Assembly (NCBI GenBank): GCA_031286065.1
Contig: JAITUZ010000050.1
Span: forward strand, 78,783-142,782
Direction: 5' to 3'
Source of the DNA: Candidatus Methanimicrococcus odontotermitis
Lineage (GTDB): Archaea > Halobacteriota > Methanosarcinia > Methanosarcinales > Methanosarcinaceae
Length of the DNA stretch: 64,000 nt
Part shown: positions 1 to 8,756 of the stretch, one piece after another
Layout of the letters: each line of letters opens with the position of its first letter
Position numbering within the stretch: position 1 is the stretch's first letter
Made by a program: the position numbers and the translations under genes
Notes under the pieces: generated by a model
What the model saw: the letters and a program-made list of their open reading frames with translations, nothing else
Database searches by the model: none
What the model was told of the DNA's origin: nothing

Positions 1-967
1 TATCATCGCCGATCATAAGCGTTCCTATCGTTCCTTCGCTGCCGTCTTTTCTGCTGAAGGTGCGGACATCGGAAATATCTAAAATAACGCCTGAGAGGTT
101 CACACCGTTCATACCGTCAGCGATTTCGGAGATTTTCAAAAATTTCTGTTCATATTCAACTTCAGAATCAGCGATTTCAACACTGCCGAAGCTGCCGAGT
201 GAAATTTCCACTTTTTGGGAAAAATTGTTGACTTTGGCATAAGCATTTTGGATCACAACGGAGCCGCCGAGATCTAATTCATTGACAAGAGCCGCTTTGT
301 CATCCCACATGCTGACGCGGATCGTTCCGGTTGAGTCACCGATTGTCATATTAGCGACACGCCCTTCACCGCCGTCCTTGCGTGTAAACGTTTTGATCTG
401 ACCGAGATCCAAAATTTTTCCGAGAACGACAATATCATTCATACCATCCTTGATTTCACTGATTTTGCGGGTCGGGATGTTATAGTCGATCTCTTCGTCG
501 GAAAGCGCGAAAACGCCGTTGTTGCCGACATGGACTTCCGGACCGTTTAAGCCGTGCTTGGTGTAGCCTGAAACATTGACACTGCATCCAATCTTAATTT
601 CACCGCTTTCGATCGTGTCCACTTTGGAATCCCAAATCGAAATCCGGATCTTTCCGGTCAAGTCGCCGGCCATAACAGTCGCGACGCGCCCGACCGTTCC
701 GTCAGCGCGGTTGAACTCACGCGGGTCATAAACCGTCAAAACTTTCGCCGCAAAAGAAATGTTGCCGCTGTTTTCATCTATTGAATCAATCGTCACGACT
801 TCTCTTTCTGTTGCGGAAACGCCGAGATCGCTTAAAACGAGCCGCGCGCACATTTCATCGTCGCAGAGGCCGCCCAGTGCTTCTTTTCTTTCGCCGACTT
901 TTGCGACAAAATCATCGTAACTGATCAAATTTTTAACTTTTTCGTAGATTTCTTGTAATTCTGCCAT
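1..967 (-). CDS. rpa: Replication protein A, multi-OB-fold type (3' part missing)
   Basis: Single-stranded DNA-binding protein used in replication and repair. It starts with ATG at 967 on the minus strand and is open to the window edge, so the C-terminus is not seen. The first ~80 residues form a helical leader (MAELQEIYEKVKNLISYDDF). They are followed by OB-fold repeats, each recognisable from a segment like GRVATVMAGDLTGKIRISIWDS followed by a short basic/aromatic strand; at least three such units are visible back to position 1. This matches the long Methanosarcina RPA with four OB folds and no zinc finger (MacRPA1 type), as opposed to the shorter zinc-finger RPA encoded at 18629. The product is cytoplasmic. 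The neighbouring kptA is divergent. Family call is firm; the exact number of OB folds cannot be read here. Confidence 0.9.
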   Translation of the reverse strand, partial: MAELQEIYEKVKNLISYDDFVAKVGERKEALGGLCDDEMCARLVLSDLGVSATEREVVTIDSIDENSGNISFAAKVLTVYDPREFNRADGTVGRVATVMAGDLTGKIRISIWDSKVDTIESGEIKIGCSVNVSGYTKHGLNGPEVHVGNNGVFALSDEEIDYNIPTRKISEIKDGMNDIVVLGKILDLGQIKTFTRKDGGEGRVANMTIGDSTGTIRVSMWDDKAALVNELDLGGSVVIQNAYAKVNNFSQKVEISLGSFGSVEIADSEVEYEQKFLKISEIADGMNGVNLSGVILDISDVRTFSRKDGSEGTIGTLMIGDD

Positions 968-1212
968 TTTTTTACCTGATTTCTTTTGATTATTCTGACC
1001 TGATCGGCAAAACGCTGACAAATTCAACAGTTTGATAAACCTGAGTGTCTGAAAAATGATTGAGTTTCGGGTACACGGACAAAGAATGATTTAAAAAACA
1101 ATTGAGATGAGGGAATTGCTGCGGTTTTAAGATTTGTTGCTTTAATAATTCAACTCTCCTATTTTTACCTTCCGTCTTTTCACAAAATCCGCTTATTTCA
1201 GACGTGTGCAAT

Positions 1213-1222
1213 TATATTTATA
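1213..1222 (+). promoter_or_regulatory. TATA box for kptA
   Basis: TATATTTATA lies about 30 bp before the ATG at 1248. With the usual archaeal spacing, transcription would begin within a few bases of the start codon, so the mRNA would be nearly leaderless. This agrees with the lack of a Shine-Dalgarno sequence there. Inferred from spacing and sequence only. Confidence 0.5.
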
Positions 1223-1247
1223 TTAATAACGCTGTTTATTTTTCATT

Positions 1248-1871
1248 ATGATTCGAAGGTGCGAAGAGCATGGATGCTTTCGGGGCGAAACTTGTCCGGA
1301 CTGCGGCCAAGAAGGACAATTCATTTTAGACGAGGAGTATGAAGACCGATTAGGCCGCTTCATCGCCGGGGCTCTAAGACATTTCCCCGCGAAGCTCGGG
1401 CTTTCTATGTATGAAGACGGCTGGGTCAGCATCAACGCTTTGACGGCGGTCGCCGCACGCAAATACAAATGGCCTAAGAAGTATCACGTTTACGCGCTTG
1501 TCGAATCTGATGAGAAAGGAAGATATGAAATCTCAGGCGGCAAAATCCGCGCCGTTTACGGTCATTCCATTGATGTCAATCTGGATTATCCGCTTTATAA
1601 AAACGAATTCGCTTATTACGGCGTGACGCCCGAAGAGGTTGACATGATTTTAGATGAAGGCATCTTGCCCGCCAAACAAAGATATGTGCATTTGAGCACG
1701 ACGCTTGAAAAGGCGATTGAAGTCGCAATGATCCACTCGGAAAATCCGTCCATTTTCAAAATCGATGCCGTTGCCATGGTTAATGCCGGCCTGAATCTCA
1801 TGATCGCCAACGAAGATATTTTGCTGGCGGATGAAATCCCGGCGGAATATATTTTGGAAATTTACGAATAA
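1248..1871 (+). CDS. kptA: RNA 2'-phosphotransferase (Tpt1/KptA family)
   Basis: Predicted to move a 2'-phosphate from RNA to NAD+, giving ADP-ribose 1'',2''-cyclic phosphate. In eukaryotes this finishes tRNA splicing; the archaeal role is unsettled. The 207-residue length is normal for archaeal members, which carry an N-terminal Cys-rich knuckle (here C5, H8, C10, C16, C19). The family's Arg-His pair is at R44-H45, the next arginine at R101 in IRAVYGHS, and the YVHLS segment at 146-150. The later arginine usually found in a VG-x-R motif after this segment is not obvious, as the sequence reads EVAMIHSENP. The start is ATG 1248, probably leaderless. Family call is strong; full catalytic competence is less certain. 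Confidence 0.88.
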   Translation: MIRRCEEHGCFRGETCPDCGQEGQFILDEEYEDRLGRFIAGALRHFPAKLGLSMYEDGWVSINALTAVAARKYKWPKKYHVYALVESDEKGRYEISGGKIRAVYGHSIDVNLDYPLYKNEFAYYGVTPEEVDMILDEGILPAKQRYVHLSTTLEKAIEVAMIHSENPSIFKIDAVAMVNAGLNLMIANEDILLADEIPAEYILEIYE

Positions 1872-1992
1872 TTTCATTTGTTTTTTTTCAGCTCAGTTCA
1901 TTTTCTTTAAGGGGTCATGCTGAAAACAAAGGATTTTTTTTTCCGCATATTTATTTTTCAAGTGCATGATCGTGATTTGAATATCATATGAA

Positions 1993-2244
1993 TTAATTAT
2001 TATCATAACGCTTTTTGTATTCAATGTAATATGTAGAAATAGAAAGAATTATAACGAAAATCAAAAAAAAAGACGGAACCCATACTAAGAAATTTGTTAT
2101 TAAAGAAATCAGAAGATTATTTTCACTTAATAAATTCAGAATGAATAAAATAAAAAGAGATAAAACAAACAAAGAAATACCGGTTTTTTGAAGTTTGTTT
2201 AATTTTTCCAATTTATCTGAAATATTTTCAGTTTGCATATTCAT
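1993..2244 (-). CDS. Small two-helix membrane protein
   Basis: An 83-residue protein I do not recognise. It has a polar N-terminus, then two hydrophobic stretches (about residues 23-40 and 46-72) and a basic tail (EYKKRYDNN), which suggests a hairpin in the membrane. It lies 17 nt downstream of the secreted-protein gene at 2262 on the same strand, and a weak ribosome site (AGAGATGAAT) precedes the ATG. The two are probably co-transcribed. The high AT content and lack of recognisable relatives are typical of accessory genes. Confidence 0.55.
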   Translation of the reverse strand: MNMQTENISDKLEKLNKLQKTGISLFVLSLFILFILNLLSENNLLISLITNFLVWVPSFFLIFVIILSISTYYIEYKKRYDNN

Positions 2245-2261
2245 CTCTTTTCTCGATTATT

Positions 2262-3086
2262 TTAAAAATCAATCGTTATTTTTGTATACGATACGGATTC
2301 ATCAGCACCATCACCATCCCATGGTCCAAAATCGGAGCCTGCTTCTCCAATAGAGTATGCAGAGCCAGATCCAGAAACTTCTAAATATGCCATATAATTA
2401 TGTCCACCCTGCAGATTCATAGGTATACCTCGATTAAATGATTGATTAACAACTTTACCATCAATTAAACTTGTAGAAACACTATAAATATTTGTTTTAT
2501 ACGATGTTCCAGTTGTCAAATCTTTTACAACAAAATTAATGTTGGTAGATGCTGATCCCCCAGCGAATGCTTGAGTCATTCCTTTGATCTTTCCTTCCAT
2601 ATATACATTTGCAGATTGTGTTCCACTACCACTGACATTAAATGTTTGTCCAACATATGCCCAAGCGTTCACAGTCCCCAAACCAATAGGACCAGTTAAT
2701 GCAGTTTCTCTCGCTTTTTTTGAACTGGTTGCATAATCTGACCCATAGAAGGCAGGTGTAAATCCATATGAACTTTTCCCGTAATCTCCAATATCAGCTG
2801 TTGTAATAGATTTATCAGTACCTAAATATACAATTTGAGCCGCTCTTGAATTTGGAGGTGTAATTGAACTAATTGACATGTCAATTTCTTTTCTCATCTC
2901 TTCTTGGGATGCTACTAACATAGCTTCAGCAATTTCAGTTGCTTTTTCATCAGATATTTTTGTTTGTTTTATATCTTCTATGTTAAAATCAAGAGGCAAT
3001 TCTGAAATATTATAACATTTCTCTTTTTGTATATTTTCTGTTGCATAAACGATATTTAACGAACATAAGAACACCAAAAGGAGCAA
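2262..3086 (-). CDS. Secreted hypothetical protein, 5' end probably lost to IS30 remnant
   Basis: 274 residues if read from TTG at 3086. The start is hydrophobic and ends in an apparent signal-peptidase site (SLNIVYA-TE). The remainder is a soluble, Ser/Gly/Thr-rich, beta-type extracellular protein with no domain I recognise. Reading upstream in frame, the hydrophobic stretch continues (LLSLSFAVLLLL) up to about 3105. There it meets sequence that codes, on the other strand, for IS30 transposase, and an in-frame stop follows at 3126-3128. No ATG or GTG is available, so the original start was probably removed when the element inserted or recombined. TTG 3086 would still leave a short signal peptide. 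Likely in one transcript with the small membrane protein at 1993. Confidence 0.55.
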   Translation of the reverse strand: MLLLVFLCSLNIVYATENIQKEKCYNISELPLDFNIEDIKQTKISDEKATEIAEAMLVASQEEMRKEIDMSISSITPPNSRAAQIVYLGTDKSITTADIGDYGKSSYGFTPAFYGSDYATSSKKARETALTGPIGLGTVNAWAYVGQTFNVSGSGTQSANVYMEGKIKGMTQAFAGGSASTNINFVVKDLTTGTSYKTNIYSVSTSLIDGKVVNQSFNRGIPMNLQGGHNYMAYLEVSGSGSAYSIGEAGSDFGPWDGDGADESVSYTKITIDF

Positions 3087-3094
3087 TACAGCAA

Positions 3095-3790
3095 AAGAAA
3101 GACTGAGTAATCCCCTTGTTCGTGACTATGTCTCTGAAAAAATAATGGTTGGATGGTTGCCTGAACAAATTGCAGGCAGCAATCGGGATTGATAAAACCG
3201 GATTGAAAACCAACTACAAAAGCATTTATCAGTATATTTACAAAGATAAGAAAGATTTAATCCGGTTCCTTCCGAGGCGGCATAGGGTACGGAAAAAGAG
3301 AGGACTGAAAACTCAAAACCGTGTAGGGAAAATACTTGACCGGACATCTATTGAAAACAGACCTGAAATAGTGAATGAAAGGAGCAGATTCGGAGACTGG
3401 GAAATAGATACGATGGGATCAAGAAAAGCAAAACAGTGTGTTCAGGTCATTGTTGAAAAGAAGAGCCGGTTTGTGATTATCAGTTTATTGCAGGATAAAT
3501 CAACGAAAGAAATGATGGATAAAGCGGTTGAGAGTTTGAAAATGTTTCCGAAGGATATGAGAAAAACGATAACGTTTGACAACGGAACTGAAAATACGGG
3601 ACATATGAAATTGAGAAGTTAGAAATGGAAACATATTTCTGTCTCCTGTATCATAGTTGGCAAAAAGGAACGGTTGAAAATTCAATCGGATTGGTAAGGC
3701 ACCAATATCCGAAAAGTACAAATTAATCTAATGTGAATGATGAAGAATTGAAAGAATTACCACAAACCTTATTAAATCAAAATATTCTAT
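3095..3790 (+). pseudogene. IS30-family transposase remnant
   Basis: Pieces of one IS30 transposase lie in order but in different frames. At about 3100-3190 there is an RLSNPLVRDYV...GWLPEQIAGS segment, which runs into a stop at 3190. At 3190-3610, in another frame, is the catalytic core SIENRPEIVNERSRFGDWEIDTMG...TFDNGTE (first two Asp of the DDE triad). From about 3605 a third frame gives YFCLLYHSWQKGTVENSIGLVR, the C-terminal catalytic part with the glutamate. The N-terminal DNA-binding region is missing and I see no terminal inverted repeats. At least two frameshifts plus the 5' deletion make it inactive. Confidence 0.85.
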
Positions 3791-3799
3791 TCATTATTT

Positions 3800-4779
3800 G
3801 TTATGCAGAAATTGCCCGCCGAAATGAGCCGGCAAGCCGCATATCAAAAAAGTAAAGATTTGTGTATCATTGATCGGCGAACATACCGAATCAGTTTTAT
3901 ATAAAACGCTTAATTAATATTTGCGGTTTAAAATGTGAATATAAAACCGTGATCCTCTTCACTTAATCAACGGATGCGATGAAGTCATCCATTTCAAACA
4001 AAATTAAAAAATTATCATCGATAAACTCAAAATGACAGATTCAAAAAACATGTTTCTGCAATTGAATCGATTCAAAATCACGTGTAATTAACAGGTGACG
4101 GCACTTTCAAAATTGTGCGCCTTTTAACCTGATTTACCTGCGCGAAACGAATTCAAAAAGAATTCGATTGACGCGCCGGCTGAAAAATACTTGCAATTAT
4201 ACATTTCAATAATGAAACGGCTTAAACCGGTAAAACCGCAGCCGAATGTAAAATGCAATCGACAGATGTTACAACATATACAAATGTATGGATAATGTGT
4301 TGTAACATGTGATTTGTGACCGCATTCATAAATACGGTCAGCGGCTGCATTTTTCAAAAACCCGAAAACAAACAGGATTTCAATTATTCATATTACCAAT
4401 ATCGTTGACGCCAAACTTCAGACTTAAGATAAATTTCAATATATCGGCTTAAAAATCAATTAAAACCGTGTCATTTCAATACGTCTTATTTCCGCCGTTA
4501 AATAACGCTGAATGTGAATCGCCTGATACAAAATAAGGCGGCGCATCATTAAGTTTGGTTTCCCATCACAGCTTTGCTATCGCACGTTAACATAAATTCC
4601 AAAACATGCGCCGATATTCGTGAAAAATCCTGTTTTATTGACGGCTGCCGCATTATCGTTTTGCTTATAAAAGCTGTTTCATTTGAAAAAATGAATATTT
4701 CAAATACCGATTTTGAATCTTTTTTGCAGACGCCTGTTTATGCTTTTTTGAGTTTTTGGATCCTGCGGGAGACAAAATC
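3800..4779. other. Non-coding stretch between IS remnant and dnaG
   Basis: About 980 nt with no credible gene; the short open frames here have no protein-like composition. It holds an 11-bp perfect inverted repeat at 4266-4308 (listed separately). I found no tRNA-like clover-leaf or repeat family. It may be the flank of the decayed insertion. Confidence 0.5.
4266..4308. repeat. Inverted repeat with 11-bp arms
   Basis: ATGTTACAACA at 4266-4276 is matched exactly by TGTTGTAACAT at 4298-4308, with a 21-nt AT-rich loop. It stands alone in non-coding DNA about 470 bp before dnaG. It could be a binding site for a dimeric regulator or a remnant end of a mobile element; nothing here decides between them. 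Confidence 0.45.
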
Positions 4780-6354
4780 ATGCAAAATGAAGATACAACC
4801 AAATATATCATCAGAACAAAAATCACTGCCGATGGCGTTATTGAACGTCCGGATATCGTCGGCGCCATTTTCGGCCAAACAGAAGGACTGCTCGGAACAG
4901 ATTTGGACTTGCGCGAACTTCAAAAAACAGGCCGTGTCGGCAGAATAGAAGTCATGGTAACAACCAAAGGCGGTAAAACGCGCGGAAATATTTTTATTCC
5001 GTCCAGCTTGGATAAAGTTAAAACATCCGTTTTAGCCGCCTCTTTAGAGACAATTGACCGTGTCGGTCCGTGTGTCGCAAACATCGAAGTGACGAAAATC
5101 GAAGATGTCCGCGCTTCCAAACGTGTCAGCATCGTTGAGCGCGCCAAAAACATTTATAAAACAATGTTTGATGAAGATTTGCTTGAAGCGCAGGAAATCG
5201 CTGACGTTATCCGCGAATCTGTTCGGGTGGAAGGCATTACCACATACGGTAAAAATAAACTGCCTGCCGGCCCCGAATATAATTCCAATGAGATTATTGT
5301 CGTTGAAGGCCGCGCCGATGTTTTAACGCTTCTCAAATACGGCATTAAAAACACAATCAGTGTCGGCGGCACAAACATTCCGCCGGAAGTTGCGGATTTG
5401 CTCAAAGGTAAAAAAGTCACGGTTTTTACGGACGGTGACCGCGGCGGCGAATTAATTATCCGTGAATTGATCCAGGTTGCCAATGTCGATTACATTGCCC
5501 GCCCTCCGGACGGCAAAGCGGTTGAAGACATGATCCAAAAAGAAATCGTGTTGGCGCTTCGCCGCAAAATGACAAAGGACCAATACATCGAAAAATACGG
5601 TATTGTCCTTCCGGCCGCCAAAAGAACAAGAAAAATCACTGAAACGGCAAAAACGCCCCACACCGCTATTGAAAAGGTCGTCCAAAAAAGAGTTTCTGCA
5701 ATCAAAAAGCCTGTTTCTTTAAACAAATTCGAAGAAGAGGAAGAAGATGCGCCTGTCAGAAAAAGCCGTCCGGAACTGCCGGCGGAAAAAACGGAGCGCA
5801 GAAAGATTTCAGATCGGATCGAATCAGATGAGAAAGAGGAACGACCTGCCAGACAGCTTCGTGTCCGGACTGTAAAGCCCAAGACAGAAGAAATGGATGA
5901 CATAATTGCCGTAAATTACGTTAATCTGAACCAACCGGCAGAAGAACCGGCCGCTGAGGAAAAAAGCCGCGATCGTGAAGAAAGAAAACGCGGCCGTGAA
6001 GAGAGAGTTCCGCGCGATAAAAATTTCGGGAACCGAAAAGATGAAGAGCCGGCCAAAGAAAGAAAGCCCCCGATTCCGGCGCCGTTTGACAAAGAAATGG
6101 AAACGCTTTTGGGAACGTTGTTTTCCAGAATTTTAGATGAAAATGACGCCGTCATTTCTGAAATGCCTGTCAGAGAACTTGCCGGCGCGTTAAAAGACGG
6201 TGTCAGCGGCGCAAAAACGATCGTTTTTGACGGCGTTGTTTCACAAAGGATTGTCGATATCGCCGCCGAACAGGGAATCGAGAATTTGATCGGATTAAAA
6301 ATCGGAAACGTTGTTAAAATGCCGGCGGCAATGAAAGTTTTTACATCTCAGTAA
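4780..6354 (+). CDS. dnaG: Archaeal DnaG-like primase
   Basis: Archaeal DnaG has a bacterial-type TOPRIM primase fold. In archaea it is found with the exosome and may also prime DNA or RNA synthesis. 524 residues from ATG 4780; the frame extends eight codons upstream to a TTG, but the family begins at the [19 protein letters not shown] sequence. The TOPRIM domain runs from about 170 to 250, with the conserved Glu in IIVVEGRAD and the Asp pair in [11 protein letters not shown]. Residues ~290-420 are a long, highly charged, probably disordered linker rich in E/K/R, and the last ~80 residues form a conserved C-terminal domain. A strong hairpin terminator follows. Confident call. Confidence 0.96.
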   Translation: MQNEDTTKYIIRTKITADGVIERPDIVGAIFGQTEGLLGTDLDLRELQKTGRVGRIEVMVTTKGGKTRGNIFIPSSLDKVKTSVLAASLETIDRVGPCVANIEVTKIEDVRASKRVSIVERAKNIYKTMFDEDLLEAQEIADVIRESVRVEGITTYGKNKLPAGPEYNSNEIIVVEGRADVLTLLKYGIKNTISVGGTNIPPEVADLLKGKKVTVFTDGDRGGELIIRELIQVANVDYIARPPDGKAVEDMIQKEIVLALRRKMTKDQYIEKYGIVLPAAKRTRKITETAKTPHTAIEKVVQKRVSAIKKPVSLNKFEEEEEDAPVRKSRPELPAEKTERRKISDRIESDEKEERPARQLRVRTVKPKTEEMDDIIAVNYVNLNQPAEEPAAEEKSRDREERKRGREERVPRDKNFGNRKDEEPAKERKPPIPAPFDKEMETLLGTLFSRILDENDAVISEMPVRELAGALKDGVSGAKTIVFDGVVSQRIVDIAAEQGIENLIGLKIGNVVKMPAAMKVFTSQ

Positions 6355-6375
6355 TTTAATGGCAATCAAAATTAA

Positions 6376-6407
6376 ATCACTGCCGGCGACGGCGGTGATA
6401 TTTTTTT
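6376..6407 (+). terminator. Terminator after dnaG
   Basis: ATCACTGCCG (6376-6385) pairs with CGGCGGTGAT (6390-6399) across a GCGA loop, with one G-U wobble. It is followed directly by A and seven T. It lies 22 nt after the dnaG stop, between convergent genes. Confidence 0.8.
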
Positions 6408-6436
6408 AAAAAATAAAAATCAATAAATCAGAATCA

Positions 6437-8149
6437 TTAAATGTAAGGCGGATATTCCTTTTTCTTGGATTCCGATCGCGGGCAGCGTTCTTCATACCAA
6501 ACTTTGGAGTTTTCGACTTCTTTTTGGCTTCTGACTTTTTTTTCAGCGTTTAATTTCGCTTCTTCCGGCTTCTCGGCAGCTGTATCAAAATTCATTTTTT
6601 CCATTAAAATATCAGCTTTTGATTTCGGAACAACCTGTGTTTTTGAAGGAGCTGCGGGATTGATTTCTTCAAAAATCAATTTCTGATTTGACTGTTCGGA
6701 AATATTTATTTGTCTCGGATTTGAAAAAAATTCTTTTTGTTTCGGAGCCGACCGGATTTTAATTTCTTCATATTCAATTTGAGAGGAGCCTGTCATCCGG
6801 CTGAATAAATTATTATCAGCCGGAGCCGAATTGTTTTTGATATTTGCCTTTTCTGTTTTCGGCGTCTTTTTCGGCTCAAACGCCGGCCATCTGAACTCCG
6901 ACTTTCGATGAGCTGTTTCGGATTTTACGGTTTCAGATTTTATTGCTTCGGATTTTACGGTTTCGGATTTTATTGCTTCTGATTTTACGGTTTCGAATTT
7001 CATGGTTTCAGATTTTACAGTTTCAGATTTTACTGTTCCGGATTTTATTTTCATTTCCGCTTCAAAATCCGCCTGTTGTTCACCCCGCGTGCTTCCTGTG
7101 ACCGATGCGAACTGATTATCCGATGAATCAGATCGTTTGACCGGGATTGTTTTCATTCCAAAAGGCGTTTCAATCTTCTGATAAACTGTTTCAAGGGCGG
7201 AATCCGAATCAGAGACATCCAAGTTAGAGTCATTTGAATCGCCGATGATTTCAACTTCCGAAGATTCGTCTTCCGGAACACGGATCAAATGGTCGGCGGA
7301 TGAACCGGAAAATGCAGAGACGGTAAATGATTTTGGGGATTTTTCATCTGTTTCATCAATAATTTCCGTGTCGGTGTCTTCTGAATTTGCGTTTACCTTG
7401 TTTATTTTGTATATTTTATTTATTTCAGTATCATGCAAGTCCTTTTCATTCGATTGTTCCATCGGAAGTTGAGGAGTTTCAGATGAATATGAACCCGCTT
7501 CATTTTCAATTTCGTTTTCATTAATATCAACAGATTTATTTTCGGCTTTATCAATGATATCATTTTCAAAAATGAGTTCTTCCGAAACTGTTTGAAATGT
7601 ATTTGAGTCATTGATGCCGATTTCATCTCCGGCGCCGAGTTTCAGGCCGCCGGAGCCAATGCCTTCGGAATCAATATTTTCAGAATCGATATTTTCAGGA
7701 TCTTCTGTCAGTTCAGAAACCGTATTCGCCCGAACGGTAACTTTTGTGATGACGCCGATTTTTCTGATTTCCGCTTTTCCGATGACTGAGAGTGTACTGC
7801 CGTTCGCGTAACCGACAACACATCCCGGCATAATTGTAATGTTTCCGCCGCTCTCAACCGAACAGACAAGCGCTTTTTGAAAAAGAGAAACATCAGAATC
7901 CGCCGTAATGTTTCCTTTGATAATAGAACGGGAGCCGACAATGATTTGATTGGCTTTCAGATTGCCTTCAATAACACAGCCTTTTCCGAACTGAATATTG
8001 CCGTCAATTTTGATATTTTTCCAAAAGCGAGTTCCGGAGCCGACAATGACATTGCCCTTGACGGCAATGTTTTGGTCAAGAATAGAATTTTTGGGTATAA
8101 TATAAGTGTTTGACGGCGAATGAAAACGAATGTTTTTGGAAGAAATCAT
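6437..8149 (-). CDS. Bactofilin-like polymer-forming protein with long disordered tail
   Basis: 570 residues. The first ~150 have the short-period pattern of a left-handed or bactofilin-type beta-helix (repeated turns such as IKIDGNIQFGKGCVIEGNLKANQIIVGSRSIIKGNI). This is seen in archaeal polymer-forming or acyltransferase-like proteins. The remaining ~420 residues are acidic, Ser/Glu/Lys-rich and probably disordered. Within them are nine tandem five-residue units (KSETV, KSEAI, KSETM, KFETV) coded at about 6909-7043. No transmembrane segment is seen, so it is probably cytoplasmic or membrane-associated. It lies 67 nt downstream of the carbonic anhydrase-like gene, also a beta-helix protein. 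A structural role is inference. Confidence 0.65.
   Translation of the reverse strand: MISSKNIRFHSPSNTYIIPKNSILDQNIAVKGNVIVGSGTRFWKNIKIDGNIQFGKGCVIEGNLKANQIIVGSRSIIKGNITADSDVSLFQKALVCSVESGGNITIMPGCVVGYANGSTLSVIGKAEIRKIGVITKVTVRANTVSELTEDPENIDSENIDSEGIGSGGLKLGAGDEIGINDSNTFQTVSEELIFENDIIDKAENKSVDINENEIENEAGSYSSETPQLPMEQSNEKDLHDTEINKIYKINKVNANSEDTDTEIIDETDEKSPKSFTVSAFSGSSADHLIRVPEDESSEVEIIGDSNDSNLDVSDSDSALETVYQKIETPFGMKTIPVKRSDSSDNQFASVTGSTRGEQQADFEAEMKIKSGTVKSETVKSETMKFETVKSEAIKSETVKSEAIKSETVKSETAHRKSEFRWPAFEPKKTPKTEKANIKNNSAPADNNLFSRMTGSSQIEYEEIKIRSAPKQKEFFSNPRQINISEQSNQKLIFEEINPAAPSKTQVVPKSKADILMEKMNFDTAAEKPEEAKLNAEKKVRSQKEVENSKVWYEERCPRSESKKKEYPPYI
6909..7043 (-). repeat. 15-bp coding repeats (pentapeptide KSETV)
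   Basis: Nine in-frame, imperfect 15-bp units encode KSGTV, KSETV, KSETM, KFETV, KSEAI, KSETV, KSEAI, KSETV and KSETA in the tail of the bactofilin-like protein. The number of copies is likely to vary between strains through slippage. Confidence 0.8.
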
Positions 8150-8216
8150 AAGGATAAAATCACTTACAATTATTTAAACCATATTAAATAAGATAAATTT
8201 AAGATTTTAAATATTT

Positions 8217-8678
8217 TTATTCTTCAAGCGTTTCGGATATTCCAACATACCAAAGCGCATTTTTAATGGTCGCTTGAACTTCTTCTTCCGTCACTTCGCG
8301 GACGATTTTTCCGGGAACGCCCAAAACCATGCTGCGCGGCGGAATGATTTTTCCCGCCGGAACGAGCGCGTTTGCGCCGATAATGCTTCCCTCGCCGATG
8401 ACAGCGCCGTCCAAAACAGTAGAATTCATACCGATGAGGACATTGTCTTCTATAACGGCGCCGTGAACGACAGCGCTGTGCCCGATTGTTACGTTTTTAC
8501 CGATGACGGTCGGCCGGCTGATATTGCAGTGAAGAACACAATTGTCTTGAATGTTGCTGTTTTCACCGATTCTGATCGGACCGGCATCCGCGCGGATAAC
8601 GGCACCGTACCAAACATTTGTGTTTTTTGCAAATTCCACGTCACCAATAATGGTCGCATTTTTCGCTTTTCTTAACAT
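8217..8678 (-). CDS. Gamma carbonic anhydrase-like hexapeptide-repeat protein
   Basis: 153 residues from ATG 8678; GTG 8687 is an alternative in frame. The whole protein is a left-handed beta-helix of hexapeptide repeats (VIGKNVTIGHSAVVHGAVIEDNVLIG) with a C-terminal helix. The zinc-ligand pattern of the gamma-CA/YrdA family is present: His in VLHCN and two His in GHSAVVHG. Short cytoplasmic members like this one bind metal, but many show no measured carbonic anhydrase activity. It lies between the TraB-family gene and the bactofilin-like gene in a probable three-gene minus-strand unit (gaps of about 70 nt). Confidence 0.88.
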   Translation of the reverse strand: MLRKAKNATIIGDVEFAKNTNVWYGAVIRADAGPIRIGENSNIQDNCVLHCNISRPTVIGKNVTIGHSAVVHGAVIEDNVLIGMNSTVLDGAVIGEGSIIGANALVPAGKIIPPRSMVLGVPGKIVREVTEEEVQATIKNALWYVGISETLEE

Positions 8679-8756
8679 AGTCTTCACAAATCATTAACTT
8701 TTTAAACAATTTTTTATGATTCTTTAAACAAATTTTAAATAATTCTCTATAATTCT

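Noticed and set aside
3149..3622. In-frame TAG of the transposase as a pyrrolysine codon
   Set aside because: The C-terminal transposase homology continues in a different frame, so this is a frameshifted pseudogene, not a read-through gene.
4574..4948. Open frame overlapping the dnaG start
   Set aside because: Overlaps the conserved N-terminus of dnaG in another frame and has no family-like sequence.
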